Source: Acidimicrobiaceae bacterium
GTDB lineage: Bacteria > Actinomycetota > Acidimicrobiia > Acidimicrobiales > RAAP-2
Direction of reading: 5' to 3'
Assembly: GCA_003160635.1 (NCBI GenBank)
Contig: PMLV01000309.1
Location: forward strand, 8,996-45,676
DNA: 36,681 nt
Numbering within the stretch: position 1 is the first letter of the stretch; the number at the start of each line of letters is the position of its first letter. Position numbers and translations under genes: made by a program. This document shows positions 7,792 to 16,136 of this stretch, piece by piece. The notes under the pieces are model-generated. The model saw only the letters and a list, made by a program, of their open reading frames with translations, did no database searches and was not told the origin of the DNA.

Positions 7792-9615
7792 GTGACTACT
7801 ACCAGCAGCAATCTGCTTCACCATCCGCGCTATCCCCGTTCAAACAACTACGACCCGCAATGGGTCATCACGAACCAGATGGGACCAAATCCCCTCTGGT
7901 TGGTCGAAGCCCTCAGCGAAGTCGTTCAGTTCAAACCCGGCATGCGAGTGCTTGACCTCGGCTGCGGAACGGCCCTCACCTCCATCTTTTTGGCCCAGGA
8001 GTTCGGCGTCCGGGTCTGGGCCACCGACTTATGGATTGAGGCGTCGGCCAATCTGGAAAGGATTCGCGCCACCGGCGTGGAGGACCTCGTCGTCCCGATC
8101 CACGCCGAAGCACACGCACTTCCCTTTGCCGCGGACTTCTTCGACGCAATCGTGAGTGTTGACGCGTACCACTACTTCGGCACCGACGATCTCTACCTCG
8201 GCTATATCGCGGAGTTCCTCAAGGAGGGGGGCGAGATCGCAATCGCCGTACCAGGGTTGGTCAACGAGGTGGGTTCGAAGATTCCCGAGGAACTCATCCC
8301 GTTCTGGGAGTGGGACTTCTGCTCGTTCCACAGTCCCGAATGGTGGCGTGAGCATTGGCAGAAGACCGGCAAAGCCCACGTCAATCTGGCCGATTCCCTC
8401 ATTGACGGATGGAAAGATTGGCTTAGATTCGGCGAGATCAAACTGCCTCTGGCTCCCGACCGCTGGAAGAAGGCTGCCAACGATGAAGTAGCCATGCTCC
8501 GAGTCGACAAGGGTGAGCACCTAGGATTCAGCCGGATCGTTGCCACGAAGGGGGAGCTAGAGGCACGCCCGAGCGGATCCCTTGCCGACATCGGGCCTTT
8601 TACTCAGCGAGGTAGTTCGATTGATCGTGCGGTCCACGATGCCGAAGGGGACGAGGGAGGCCGTCGAAGCGAGACTGAGGCGGTAGATCTGAGTTCTTCA
8701 CTTGGCAAATGGCACACGGACGGCTTTGCGCTGCTGCCCCGCTTCCTGTCAGCGTCCCAGGTGGAGCCAGGTATTGCTGACCTTGGTCGTCTCTTTCCGA
8801 CCGCGGATGAGTTTCACGGCGCACCCGATAAGCAACAATACGATCGGTTCAGAGATGAGTTCGGGGGGATCGACGACTTTCCGTTCAACAGCACGGAACT
8901 GAATCTCTTGGCGGTACATGAGGACCTCGTCGAACTCGCTTCGTCACTCCTTGGGACCGAGCAGTTACGCGTCTATTCCATCGAAGCCTGGGCGAAATAC
9001 ACGGGCGCAGCGGACTACAGCCAGCACCACCACCGGGACTACCTCAGCCAGACAATGGTGGTCCCATCCCTAGACCCTCGGTATCAACAGGTGGAGATGT
9101 TCCTCTATTTGTCGGATGTTCCCCCAGAGTTGGGCCCGCCCTCATTCGTGCCACGGAGGTATACAAGAGACCTGCCCGCCATACCCAACTGGTTCCCTCT
9201 CCAGGACAATGTGGGCCTCGACCAAGAACACCCCGAATGGATTGCCGAGAGCGGGATGCCCGGGCTTTATGACGCCGAGGTCTCTGCCGCAGGGCCAGCG
9301 GGAACGGTGGTGGCCTACGCCAATGACATTTTTCACCGGGGGACTGCGCTTAGTGCATCATGGGGTGCGCGCTACACGATCCATGTCAATTTTCGCCCTG
9401 AAGGGGTGGACTGGATCAGCCGTCATCCATGGCAGAAGTACACGAACTCGGAGCGTTGGCATGATTTCGTGCTCAGGGCAACCCCGAAGCAACTTGCTCT
9501 TTTCGGGTTTCCTCCACCGGGACATCCCTACTGGACGAAGGCAACGATCATCGGGACAGCAGAGCGCTACCCAGGCTTGGATCTGTCTCCCTGGCGCGCC
9601 GCCATGAGGAGTTGA
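7792..9615 (+). CDS. Fusion of SAM methyltransferase and PhyH-type Fe(II)/2-oxoglutarate dioxygenase
   Basis: A 607-aa protein with two catalytic domains. Residues 30-255 form a class I methyltransferase (VLDLGCGTALTSIFL at 53-67, acidic ATDLW at 77-81). Residues about 300-600 resemble the phytanoyl-CoA dioxygenase family: the HxD pair H414-R-D416 in a His-rich YSQHHHRDY, the distal H515 in ANDIFHRG, and R527 as candidate 2-oxoglutarate ligand. The linker at 256-300 is hydrophilic. The GTG start at 7792 is backed by AAGGAGA 8 bases upstream. PhyH enzymes hydroxylate or halogenate small molecules, so the fusion could methylate and oxidise one natural product or lipid. Substrate unknown, and no biosynthetic cluster is nearby. 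Confidence 0.85.
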   Translation: MTTTSSNLLHHPRYPRSNNYDPQWVITNQMGPNPLWLVEALSEVVQFKPGMRVLDLGCGTALTSIFLAQEFGVRVWATDLWIEASANLERIRATGVEDLVVPIHAEAHALPFAADFFDAIVSVDAYHYFGTDDLYLGYIAEFLKEGGEIAIAVPGLVNEVGSKIPEELIPFWEWDFCSFHSPEWWREHWQKTGKAHVNLADSLIDGWKDWLRFGEIKLPLAPDRWKKAANDEVAMLRVDKGEHLGFSRIVATKGELEARPSGSLADIGPFTQRGSSIDRAVHDAEGDEGGRRSETEAVDLSSSLGKWHTDGFALLPRFLSASQVEPGIADLGRLFPTADEFHGAPDKQQYDRFRDEFGGIDDFPFNSTELNLLAVHEDLVELASSLLGTEQLRVYSIEAWAKYTGAADYSQHHHRDYLSQTMVVPSLDPRYQQVEMFLYLSDVPPELGPPSFVPRRYTRDLPAIPNWFPLQDNVGLDQEHPEWIAESGMPGLYDAEVSAAGPAGTVVAYANDIFHRGTALSASWGARYTIHVNFRPEGVDWISRHPWQKYTNSERWHDFVLRATPKQLALFGFPPPGHPYWTKATIIGTAERYPGLDLSPWRAAMRS

Positions 9616-9966
9616 AGTTGCGGCATCGGGTGGCCCACGGCCTCAAGGGGATCCCCTGCGGACACCGGGATGCTGCCCTGAAGGATGAACTGATCAGTGC
9701 CGGATGGCGTTCCCGGTACGGTACGCCGGGCCACAATCACTTGTCTGAAGACCGATCACTGAGTCGGGGTGCGCTGGCATCCGTCGCCATTCCCAGTCCC
9801 TGCGGTCTCCCGCGCACCATGTTTCGCCGACAAGCCCATGCGACGACCTTGCTCGTCGCCAAGGTTGCGTTCCACGGAACGAATCTTCGGGTCAGGCCTT
9901 CGCGTCCTCACCTCACCCACGCATCTCGCGTAGCCTCTCCGCGAAGCGACAAGAGGAGCAGACGCA
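9616..9966. other. Intergenic region with promoter elements for the Shedu gene
   Basis: About 350 bp with no convincing gene. It contains the palindrome AGGGGATCCCCT at 9646-9657, a -10-like TAGCCT at 9931-9936 and a ribosome site GAGGAG at 9953-9958. The last lies 8 bases before the GTG of the Shedu gene and decides its start. Confidence 0.45.
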
Positions 9967-11205
9967 GTGGTCGAGTTCCGCAAGTTGAAAGACCTCATCC
10001 GTCAAAAGGCCAAGGAGAACGAGTTCGACGTCGCGACCGGCGACTTTAGCAACCTCGTCGTCCAGGCTGCCGAGGGGTTCCATTTCTTCTACGACTCGTC
10101 GGAGAAGCGCCTCATCAAGAGCTTCCTGGTTCGGGAGGGTCCGCGGGTCGACACCATGTGCGACGTCATCCTCGCTGGCAAGGACGACGCCTTAACTCCA
10201 CGGCTACGGCTTTGGAAGAAGGACAAGACCAAGGGTGGGAAGGACAACGTCGCGGAAGAGACCGCCACGGGGGAGGTGGCGATCGTCGTCAAGTCGATGG
10301 TCGACGTTGGAGACTGCGCCGACAACTTCTGGAAACTCATGGAGTTTCTCCGCACGTTCAAGGGCGTCAAGTTTCCGAGCCACGAGTTCCGTGTCACTCC
10401 CGCCGTAGACGCCGAACTACTCGATGCGCTGAAGGGACACAACAAGGACGCTGTTCTTACGGCGGTGAAGACGTATCTTGATGGCGACATCACCGAGCGC
10501 GACGTACAGATGCTGGTCGACCGTCGGAAGACAATCGAATACTTCGAGCGACTCCTCAGCGAGGAAAGCCTGATCGAGTCCGAGCGAGAGCGACTTGCGC
10601 TCAAGGGGATCGAGGCCGTGTGGCAGCGGTTCTTCGAGGACAACCCCTGGATCTTTGGCTATGGCCTCACGCTGGTTTCGTGTGAGGCCATCAGTGAAAA
10701 GGGCTTGGAAGTGATCACGACCGGGGCAAACGTCTTCACCGGTGGCGGAAAGCGGATTGATGCGGCGATGCGCACGCGCGGGTTCATCCAGAGCTTGCTC
10801 TTCGCCGAGATCAAGAAGCATGACACCAACCTGTTGATGTCGCGGCAGTACCGCGAGCCTGACGTTTACCAGGTGTCGAAGGAGCTGAGTGGCGCAGTGG
10901 CGCAGGTGCAGAAGACCACACACAAGGCGATCAACGACCTGCAGGACTTACACCGACAGAGTACTCCGGAAGGGGACTTCGAGTTCGAGGTGTCGACGGT
11001 CTCTCCTCGTCAGGTGGTGATTATCGGAAACCTTCGAGAGTTGGCCCCAGACGGTCAGATAAACGTCGAGAAGATGACCAGCTTCGAACTGTTCCGCCGG
11101 AGTCAGCTGGGCGTCGAGATCCTCACCTTCGACGAGGTATTGGAGCGCGCCCGGTTTATCGTCGAGAGCGGGGAGGCTGCCGCCGCTGCCGCCGCGCCGT
11201 CATAG
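9967..11205 (+). CDS. sduA: Shedu anti-phage nuclease (SduA-like, DUF4263)
   Basis: A 412-aa protein with the C-terminal DUF4263 nuclease domain of Shedu. FEDNPWIFGYGL (223-234) opens the domain, and RIDAAM (D265) with LLFAEIKKHD (E281, K283) form the PD-(D/E)XK active site. The following helix REPDVYQVSKELSGAVAQVQ is also typical of the family. The N-terminal 200 residues are the variable sensing half seen in Shedu proteins. Shedu is a one-gene defence system whose nuclease attacks DNA during phage infection. GTG at 9967 is supported by GAGGAG 8 bases upstream. The C-terminus has a low-complexity alanine run. It stands alone and ends in a hairpin. Confidence 0.88.
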   Translation: MVEFRKLKDLIRQKAKENEFDVATGDFSNLVVQAAEGFHFFYDSSEKRLIKSFLVREGPRVDTMCDVILAGKDDALTPRLRLWKKDKTKGGKDNVAEETATGEVAIVVKSMVDVGDCADNFWKLMEFLRTFKGVKFPSHEFRVTPAVDAELLDALKGHNKDAVLTAVKTYLDGDITERDVQMLVDRRKTIEYFERLLSEESLIESERERLALKGIEAVWQRFFEDNPWIFGYGLTLVSCEAISEKGLEVITTGANVFTGGGKRIDAAMRTRGFIQSLLFAEIKKHDTNLLMSRQYREPDVYQVSKELSGAVAQVQKTTHKAINDLQDLHRQSTPEGDFEFEVSTVSPRQVVIIGNLRELAPDGQINVEKMTSFELFRRSQLGVEILTFDEVLERARFIVESGEAAAAAAAPS

Positions 11206-11239
11206 CGCCGGCACCAGCCGACGAAACGCCAGCGCTCGA

Positions 11240-11267
11240 CGTCCCGTAGAGGATCCATCTAGGGACG
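11240..11267. terminator. Hairpin between convergent Shedu and GntR genes
   Basis: Arms at 11240-11250 and 11258-11267 pair over 10 bp with one bulged G around the loop GGATCCA. It lies 35 bp after the Shedu stop and before the stop of the opposing GntR gene. No U-run is present. Confidence 0.55.
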
Positions 11268-11338
11268 GCGCGCTAGGTGGCGGCGGACTCTGGGGCACTC
11301 AGGAATAGGGCCAGTCGGGGGCGAGTTCGCTGTCGGCC

Positions 11339-11698
11339 TCAGGGAAGCGATTGGATGATGCGAATCACGTCTTCTTTTCTGTAACCCTGCTTGCGGGCGG
11401 AATCGACCAGTTGTCGAACCTCTCGCATCAGCACGCTTTTATGCGGAGCGCCCACCACCGTGATTCCCCGACCACGACTGAACTCGAGGAGTCCTTCGTC
11501 TCGGAGAATGTGCATGGCACGCAGAACCGTATTCCTGTTCACGCCCAACACTGCGGCAATGTCCTTCACCAGTGGCAGACGTTCTCCGGGCTCGGCTTCG
11601 CCCTGGACGATGGCCCGGCGAACCTCAGCTGCCACCTGGTCGTGGAGGAGCACCGGCTCTGATCGATCGATGTTGACATTGAGCATGGGTATAGCCAT
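11339..11698 (-). CDS. Small GntR-family (YtrA-like) transcription regulator
   Basis: A 119-aa protein that is almost entirely a GntR winged helix. LLHDQVAAEVRRAIVQG, then GERLPLVKDIAAVLGVNRNT and LRDEGLLEFSRGRGITVV are the classic GntR signature. The remaining tail is short and lacks a FadR/HutC-type effector domain, as in the YtrA subfamily. ATG at 11698 begins the conserved part; upstream codons in the same frame are low-complexity His/Asp/Thr and probably untranslated. It is divergent from the membrane Asp-box protein, with only about 50 bp between them, so it likely controls that gene and itself. Confidence 0.85.
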   Translation of the reverse strand: MAIPMLNVNIDRSEPVLLHDQVAAEVRRAIVQGEAEPGERLPLVKDIAAVLGVNRNTVLRAMHILRDEGLLEFSRGRGITVVGAPHKSVLMREVRQLVDSARKQGYRKEDVIRIIQSLP

Positions 11699-11749
11699 AG
11701 TAGTTCCATTGTGGTGCTGACGAGAAGTCCCGTACCGTTCAACGACTCC

Positions 11750-13036
11750 ATGACGGGCCACGCCGTGGACCGCGACGCCCAGGCTCTGATGAAAGAGGCG
11801 CGTCGTCGGCGTCGTCGGCGTTGGTCCGTCGGCGTGGTAGTCGTCGTCGCGGTGGTCGTGGCCACCCTGGTCGCAGCCATTCATGGGGGTGGCCCGCCCT
11901 CAGCGACAAGAGTCATCCCTCCGGGCCCGGCTCCACGGTTGATCGCACGATGGACTCCATCGGACCCATCTGGCGGCAGCCTCCCCCTTGGAGCCCAGAT
12001 CACCGACGTGGTGAGTTTTCGCGGTCACGTCCTCGCTTCGGGATTGTTCTTCCCTCCTTGCACGAGTCCCGGTGAGCCGGCCTGCACACCAGCCGAAAAG
12101 GTCCTTGAACCAGTGGTGTGGTCGTCTGCCGCCAAGGGTAAGTGGAACGAAGCGTGGAACAGTGACGGCGTAACGCTTGGCACCGGTACCGTCCAACACC
12201 TGGTGATAACACCCGATGGTGTGTTGCTCTTCGACTCGGGTATGGCAACCGCCCTGTGGCGTTCAACCAACGGAGTGACCTTTACTCGCGTCAATCTTCC
12301 GCCCGCCATGGAGGCGCTCTCCGTGTCGGACGCCACGTGGGGCCATGGTCTGACTGTGGCAATCCTCTCAAACAGATTCGCCGGCGGTCCTGACAAAGTG
12401 TACGGGCAGAGTGACACGGTTTGGACCTCAGCGAACGGCTCGACGTGGACGCAGTCACCCCTGAGCCAGGTTGCCGTCTTGGCTGCAGTGACGACGACAT
12501 CTTCGGGGTTTCTCATGGGAGGTCAGACAAAGTCCACCAAGCGGCCCACGGTGTGGACCTCGGCGGACGGGATGCAGTGGACTGCCACGACGCTTCCTGG
12601 GATTCCCGGCGATGGCAGTGAAACGACTGCGGTGGCCAGTATCGGTCGCGACATGACCGCCGTCGTCGGTGTCGCGGGTGTCGGGCCTGGTATGTACTGG
12701 TGGTCGACCAATGGCACAAAATGGATGCGAACAACCCTTGCCGGCGGTTCGTCTGGCACGTCGACTAACCCCGTCGCCACCCCCACAGGTCTGATCGCTT
12801 GGGATGCAAGCTATCCCGGTAGTGACGGCGCCGGTGTCGAGCTTTGGTCGTCACCGAATGGCGTGAGATGGCATCAGGTGATCCTTCGCGGCGCTCCGAG
12901 AACGTCCAGGAGCGTTCTCGAAGGTCTCTATCCCGACCAAGGCGGAGCTCTGGCGCTGATATCCCTGCCACCGTCGCCATCTTCAAACTCGCCAGAGCGA
13001 TATCAGGTGTGGCAGGTGAGCCTTACGCGGAGGTAA
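11750..13036 (+). CDS. Membrane-anchored protein with sialidase-type (Asp-box) beta-propeller
   Basis: About 428 aa. A cytoplasmic start of about 24 residues ends in seven arginines. A single membrane helix follows (SVGVVVVVAVVVATLVAAI), and the remainder is predicted to be outside the cell. That part repeats the pattern W-S/T-x-N/D-G-x-x-W at least five times (LWRSTNGVTF, VWTSANGSTW, VWTSADGMQW, WWSTNGTKW, LWSSPNGVRW). This is the Asp-box of BNR/sialidase-like beta-propellers; no sialidase catalytic residues were recognised. The start is uncertain: ATG 11750 is preferred, with GTG 11711 and ATG 11789 possible. It is divergent from the small GntR regulator. Confidence 0.75.
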   Translation: MTGHAVDRDAQALMKEARRRRRRRWSVGVVVVVAVVVATLVAAIHGGGPPSATRVIPPGPAPRLIARWTPSDPSGGSLPLGAQITDVVSFRGHVLASGLFFPPCTSPGEPACTPAEKVLEPVVWSSAAKGKWNEAWNSDGVTLGTGTVQHLVITPDGVLLFDSGMATALWRSTNGVTFTRVNLPPAMEALSVSDATWGHGLTVAILSNRFAGGPDKVYGQSDTVWTSANGSTWTQSPLSQVAVLAAVTTTSSGFLMGGQTKSTKRPTVWTSADGMQWTATTLPGIPGDGSETTAVASIGRDMTAVVGVAGVGPGMYWWSTNGTKWMRTTLAGGSSGTSTNPVATPTGLIAWDASYPGSDGAGVELWSSPNGVRWHQVILRGAPRTSRSVLEGLYPDQGGALALISLPPSPSSNSPERYQVWQVSLTRR

Positions 13037-13067
13037 TCGGGCCATCTTCCACCTGCCGTTCAGCTGA

Positions 13068-13130
13068 ATGGCGAGTCCAGTGATTCAGTGGGCAGACCCT
13101 GAAGGTAATCGAATCTCTTTGGTATCCCAT
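13068..13130 (+). pseudogene. Possible C-terminal remnant of a VOC/glyoxalase-fold protein
   Basis: A short frame reads PVIQWADPEGNRISLVSH. This resembles the last beta-strand of glyoxalase/bleomycin-resistance (VOC) proteins, where a DP[DE]GN motif commonly precedes the C-terminus. No upstream part of such a gene is present because the membrane protein gene ends at 13036. The match is short and rests on pattern memory only. Confidence 0.3.
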
Positions 13131-13232
13131 AGAGGATCCCCGAGCGGAACGTTGTTGGCGGCATGCCGGACACGTGCCACCACCCTGAATTTCAAGCATC
13201 CGGACATACGGAGAAGTGCCAAACTCGAGACT

Positions 13233-13390
13233 ATGAAGGTTGCCGCCTACCGAGCTCCGTACCTCCCATTCGGACCCTGGACGCGATCGGCCTTATAAGG
13301 GACCAGTTGGCAACATGCCAAGCCCAGGCAGTCGAAATGCCGTGTTGCCCTGAAGCGATCATCGGAGAACTCGCCCATGAGTCAGACAAG
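13233..13390 (+). pseudogene. Frameshifted N-terminal remnant of a carbon-nitrogen hydrolase
   Basis: ATG at 13233 begins MKVAAYRAPYLPFG. After a shift of frame near 13270 the sequence continues LDAIGLIRDQLATCQAQAVE, then MPCCPEAIIGELAHES. Together these read like the first 50 residues of nitrilase-superfamily (CN hydrolase) enzymes: the first strand, then a helix, then a CCPEAIIG strand holding the catalytic glutamate. The catalytic Lys and Cys parts are absent. It is a decayed fragment, not a gene. Family assignment is moderately sure, the frameshift is directly visible. Confidence 0.45.
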
Positions 13391-13847
13391 GGTGACGGTC
13401 GTGTTCATGAGTGGCCCAAGATACGTGAACACGTCGAATCTGCGCTTCCCGATCCACGTCGCCATCAGCGAGAACTCGGACCGTGACGGAGTTTTGGCAC
13501 TGCGTGAAGAGATCTCCGGTGGGCATCCCACCGGCTTTGAGTCAACCGAAGAGAATGGCTCCCTGGTCGTGTTCCTCAACTGCGTTGTTCACGCGTCGAC
13601 TGCAACGGAGTAGACCGGTCCCGGTACCGTCGCGACGGGGGGGGTATCTGGGTCACCGCCACCCGATGCGTCCTGTGTTCATGTTAAGGCGGCCAACGGC
13701 TGCAGGCAGTCGTATCAAGTCGTCTATCTCCTAGTGCGTCGGTGTGCTCAAAGAGAGATCGTTTGCGTCCTGGGCAACCCGTCGTCATTCTCCAGTGGGC
13801 GTGCCGTCGGACCCATCGGTCGTAAGGGGCACTTCGTCGGTACGCTC
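13391..13847. other. Intergenic stretch with one doubtful small frame
   Basis: A plus-strand frame at 13377-13613 (78 codons) has a GGAG about ten bases before its ATG, but its product resembles nothing recognised and it overlaps the decayed hydrolase fragment. The remainder has no plausible gene. The stretch reads as decaying DNA. Confidence 0.35.
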
Positions 13848-14660
13848 TCAAACAAGAGATGTTGACGACGCAAATACTGCTCGTAGTCGATGCGCCAAGC
13901 TGATCCTTGCCATCATCGACTTGAAGTGAGGTTTAAGCGCATTTTCGATTGTCTCGCCTTCCGAGGGATCATCGAGGGCACCCCATACAGCAAGCCATGT
14001 CTCGTAGAGGTGCCCAATATCTGACGTCGGCCAATGATTCACAAGTTCCTGAAATATGAGCACGGGGAGCGTTGTCTCTCCATGCGGGAACCGCTTCGAG
14101 TGGCCCTCATTCACTCGCAATGCTCGTCTCCAGGGACTTCGTTTCGCTCGCCGACCAGCGAGAGTGGCTGTGCCTCGCACTGCTATACGTTCGTGCCGGT
14201 GATGTCCCCCCGCCCAGGTGATCGATTCCCTCAAGGTCACATACATAACAACGGCCTGTCCGGGATCGAGTCTCGTTGGCGAGTTGTCGATGAGACCTCC
14301 GCCAACGCCAAACGGTCGGAGGCTCAAGGTCAATCTCTGGCGACGTCTCAGTAGAGATTCTGGTCCGAAGTCCAGTCCGATGCCGGACGCCCAAATGGCT
14401 GTTCGACCTACATTGGCGATGTCGATCTGTGCAAGCTCTACCCACAAATCACTTTCTTGGAGCTCGGCTATACCAGGCAACTGCTTGGGCCATTGACCCC
14501 GAGACCCTTTCACGATCGTTCCACGATGAGTCATCACTACCGGGGTGAACCCAATACGAATTCGCGCACCTGATAATCGATAGAGCGTGAGTTGCCAGAG
14601 AAGACCAACGATCGAGATCGCGATCGATACCAATGCGATCGTAAGCGCGGCTTGATCCAT
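13848..14660 (-). CDS. Single-pass membrane protein of unknown function
   Basis: About 270 aa. A hydrophobic helix near the N-terminus (ALTIALVSIAISIVGLLWQL) is followed by a soluble region with strand-rich segments (DLWVELAQIDIANVGRTAIW, then QAVVMYVTLRES). That beta pattern is common in uncharacterised membrane-anchored proteins of mobile elements. The C-terminal part is charged and helical. ATG at 14660 places the helix at the very N-terminus; a GTG 15 codons upstream (14705) is the alternative. No family was recognised. It stands alone between decayed DNA and a lipoprotein gene. Confidence 0.6.
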   Translation of the reverse strand: MDQAALTIALVSIAISIVGLLWQLTLYRLSGARIRIGFTPVVMTHRGTIVKGSRGQWPKQLPGIAELQESDLWVELAQIDIANVGRTAIWASGIGLDFGPESLLRRRQRLTLSLRPFGVGGGLIDNSPTRLDPGQAVVMYVTLRESITWAGGHHRHERIAVRGTATLAGRRAKRSPWRRALRVNEGHSKRFPHGETTLPVLIFQELVNHWPTSDIGHLYETWLAVWGALDDPSEGETIENALKPHFKSMMARISLAHRLRAVFASSTSLV

Positions 14661-14802
14661 GCTTTCAATCTTGCTCTGTTCTGGGTTCCAGGTGCCGGAT
14701 GCCACCGCCCGGTAATCAGGGATGGACCTGGGGAGAGATCGCGGTGGATCGAGGGTTAAGACGATCAGCGGGCGGCGGATTGGGACCCTGCTTCAAGGAG
14801 TC

Positions 14803-15255
14803 CTAGCCCTGGCCGTAGTTGTTGATCAGCCAACGACCGGACTCGCTACGTTGCATTGAGATCGTCCAAAACGAGTCGGGGTTTCCTTCGGACGGAGATG
14901 GACTTTCGTCGAACGAGCAATAGACCGCCGCATTTCGTCCTGACTCTTGCAAGGTCTTGCAATGAAGCTTTGTGAAGGTGGACCAAGTACTGGTATCGCC
15001 CCCTCCCCAATCCATCATGGAACGAGCTGAGGGCACAAAGTCCCCCCGTGCCGCACTGAGGTCTTTGCTGTTGATCGACTTGAACCAAGACTGAGCGAGC
15101 GCCAACGGAGTAACTCCGACATTGGAGGAGTCGATTGTGGCCGGAGTACTACCGCAGGCCGCAAGAACACTCGCTCCCACCAAGACCCACCCAAGAGTTG
15201 GCAGACCGAACCTCCTCCACCGGACGCGGTGACCGGACGGCTGGCGCAGTTCCAT
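14803..15255 (-). CDS. Putative lipoprotein
   Basis: A 150-aa secreted protein. Arg-rich n-region, hydrophobic core LPTLGWVLVGASVLAACG, and lipobox LAAC, so the Cys is expected to be acylated and anchor the protein to the outer face of the membrane. The mature part (ALAQSWFKSINSKDLSAA, then a Trp-rich C-terminal half ending SGRWLINNYGQG) is similar in layout to small NTF2-like lipoproteins. The frame track allows a TTG one codon earlier; ATG at 15255 is preferred. Function unknown. Confidence 0.7.
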   Translation of the reverse strand: MELRQPSGHRVRWRRFGLPTLGWVLVGASVLAACGSTPATIDSSNVGVTPLALAQSWFKSINSKDLSAARGDFVPSARSMMDWGGGDTSTWSTFTKLHCKTLQESGRNAAVYCSFDESPSPSEGNPDSFWTISMQRSESGRWLINNYGQG

Positions 15256-15375
15256 CAATTCATCGTAGATGCGGGCGACCTTCCAACCTCGGTCAGCACC
15301 ATTACCCTATGCTCGAATCCGGCGAGCCGGGCGCGTTGCGCTGTCTGAAGCTGAGAAGCAGCGCCCATTAGGGAT

Positions 15376-15723
15376 CTACATGCAGAAATTCCTAACCACG
15401 ACATGGGTGGTGTGACCGGAGCGCACTCGGAAAGGCTTACTTCCCACGTATTGCCCGGGATGACCCTGATTTGAGATGACGTAGGTGCCTGGGGGCAGAA
15501 CGAATCGAAACGTCGTACCGGCTGGCACGGACGACCTTCGGATGAGAGTGCTCCCGTGGTAGACGCTGAGGTTGGCGATCGTTACAGTCGGCGGTCCTGC
15601 GCAAGGAACGGCTCGACCTGTTGCCACCCCAGGCTTGGGCTCGGCCGCCGTGGCGCTCGAAGTCACCACCGTGAGCGAAGCAACGCCAAGAAGGACTGTC
15701 AGGAAACCCAGTAGCTTTCGCAT
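15376..15723 (-). CDS. Small secreted protein of unknown function
   Basis: A 115-aa protein with a clear signal peptide: MRK, hydrophobic LLGFLTVLLGVASLTVV, then a SATAA-type cleavage site near residue 28. The mature part is about 85 residues with two cysteines (in VPCAGPP and at the C-terminal NFCM) that could form a disulfide. It is beta-rich, with PAGTTFRFVLPPGTYVIS resembling a small Ig-like or SpaA-like strand pattern. ATG at 15723 begins the signal peptide; an open frame further upstream is ignored. No family recognised. Confidence 0.65.
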   Translation of the reverse strand: MRKLLGFLTVLLGVASLTVVTSSATAAEPKPGVATGRAVPCAGPPTVTIANLSVYHGSTLIRRSSVPAGTTFRFVLPPGTYVISNQGHPGQYVGSKPFRVRSGHTTHVVVRNFCM

Positions 15724-15777
15724 ACCTAGATGATGACGCACCGCGCGGCGGATTGGTTCGCGCTGGCGGATGGTCAC

Positions 15778-16136
15778 CTCGGGTCATCCGGCGAAACGTC
15801 AACCCGTGGATAATGGGAGTGGAGCCGAAACGTCCAATTGATTGACTCTTGAGCTGGTCTGAGGGTGCCCCCATGGTGTGACGAGCTCTCACGATCCCGC
15901 AAGCCGAACCGCCAGCGGCACGAGGTGGAGCCGGCCGACCGGTCGCCGGGATCGTCGTCGCAAGCGGATCCCCCTGGGGGACGGCGTCGAGTCCTGATCA
16001 TCCCGTCAAGGCGTGCTGTAGAATATGGCAGGTGACGAAGCCCCGCTGACCAGCAGTTTTCGCCCACATCGAGGCACCAGGCCGGACGACCAGGGAAACT
16101 CTGTAACGCGGCTGAGCCTCGTGACTAACTATAAGT
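15778..16136. promoter_or_regulatory. Upstream region of the first ECF sigma gene
   Basis: About 360 bp without a gene. It holds TAGAAT at 16018-16023, and nearer the gene TGTAAC (16102-16107) followed 17-18 bp later by CTAACTAT just before the GTG start. The second sigma gene has the same TGTAAC at nearly the same distance, which suggests a shared ECF-type promoter. There is no clear ribosome site, so the transcript may be leaderless. Confidence 0.4.
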
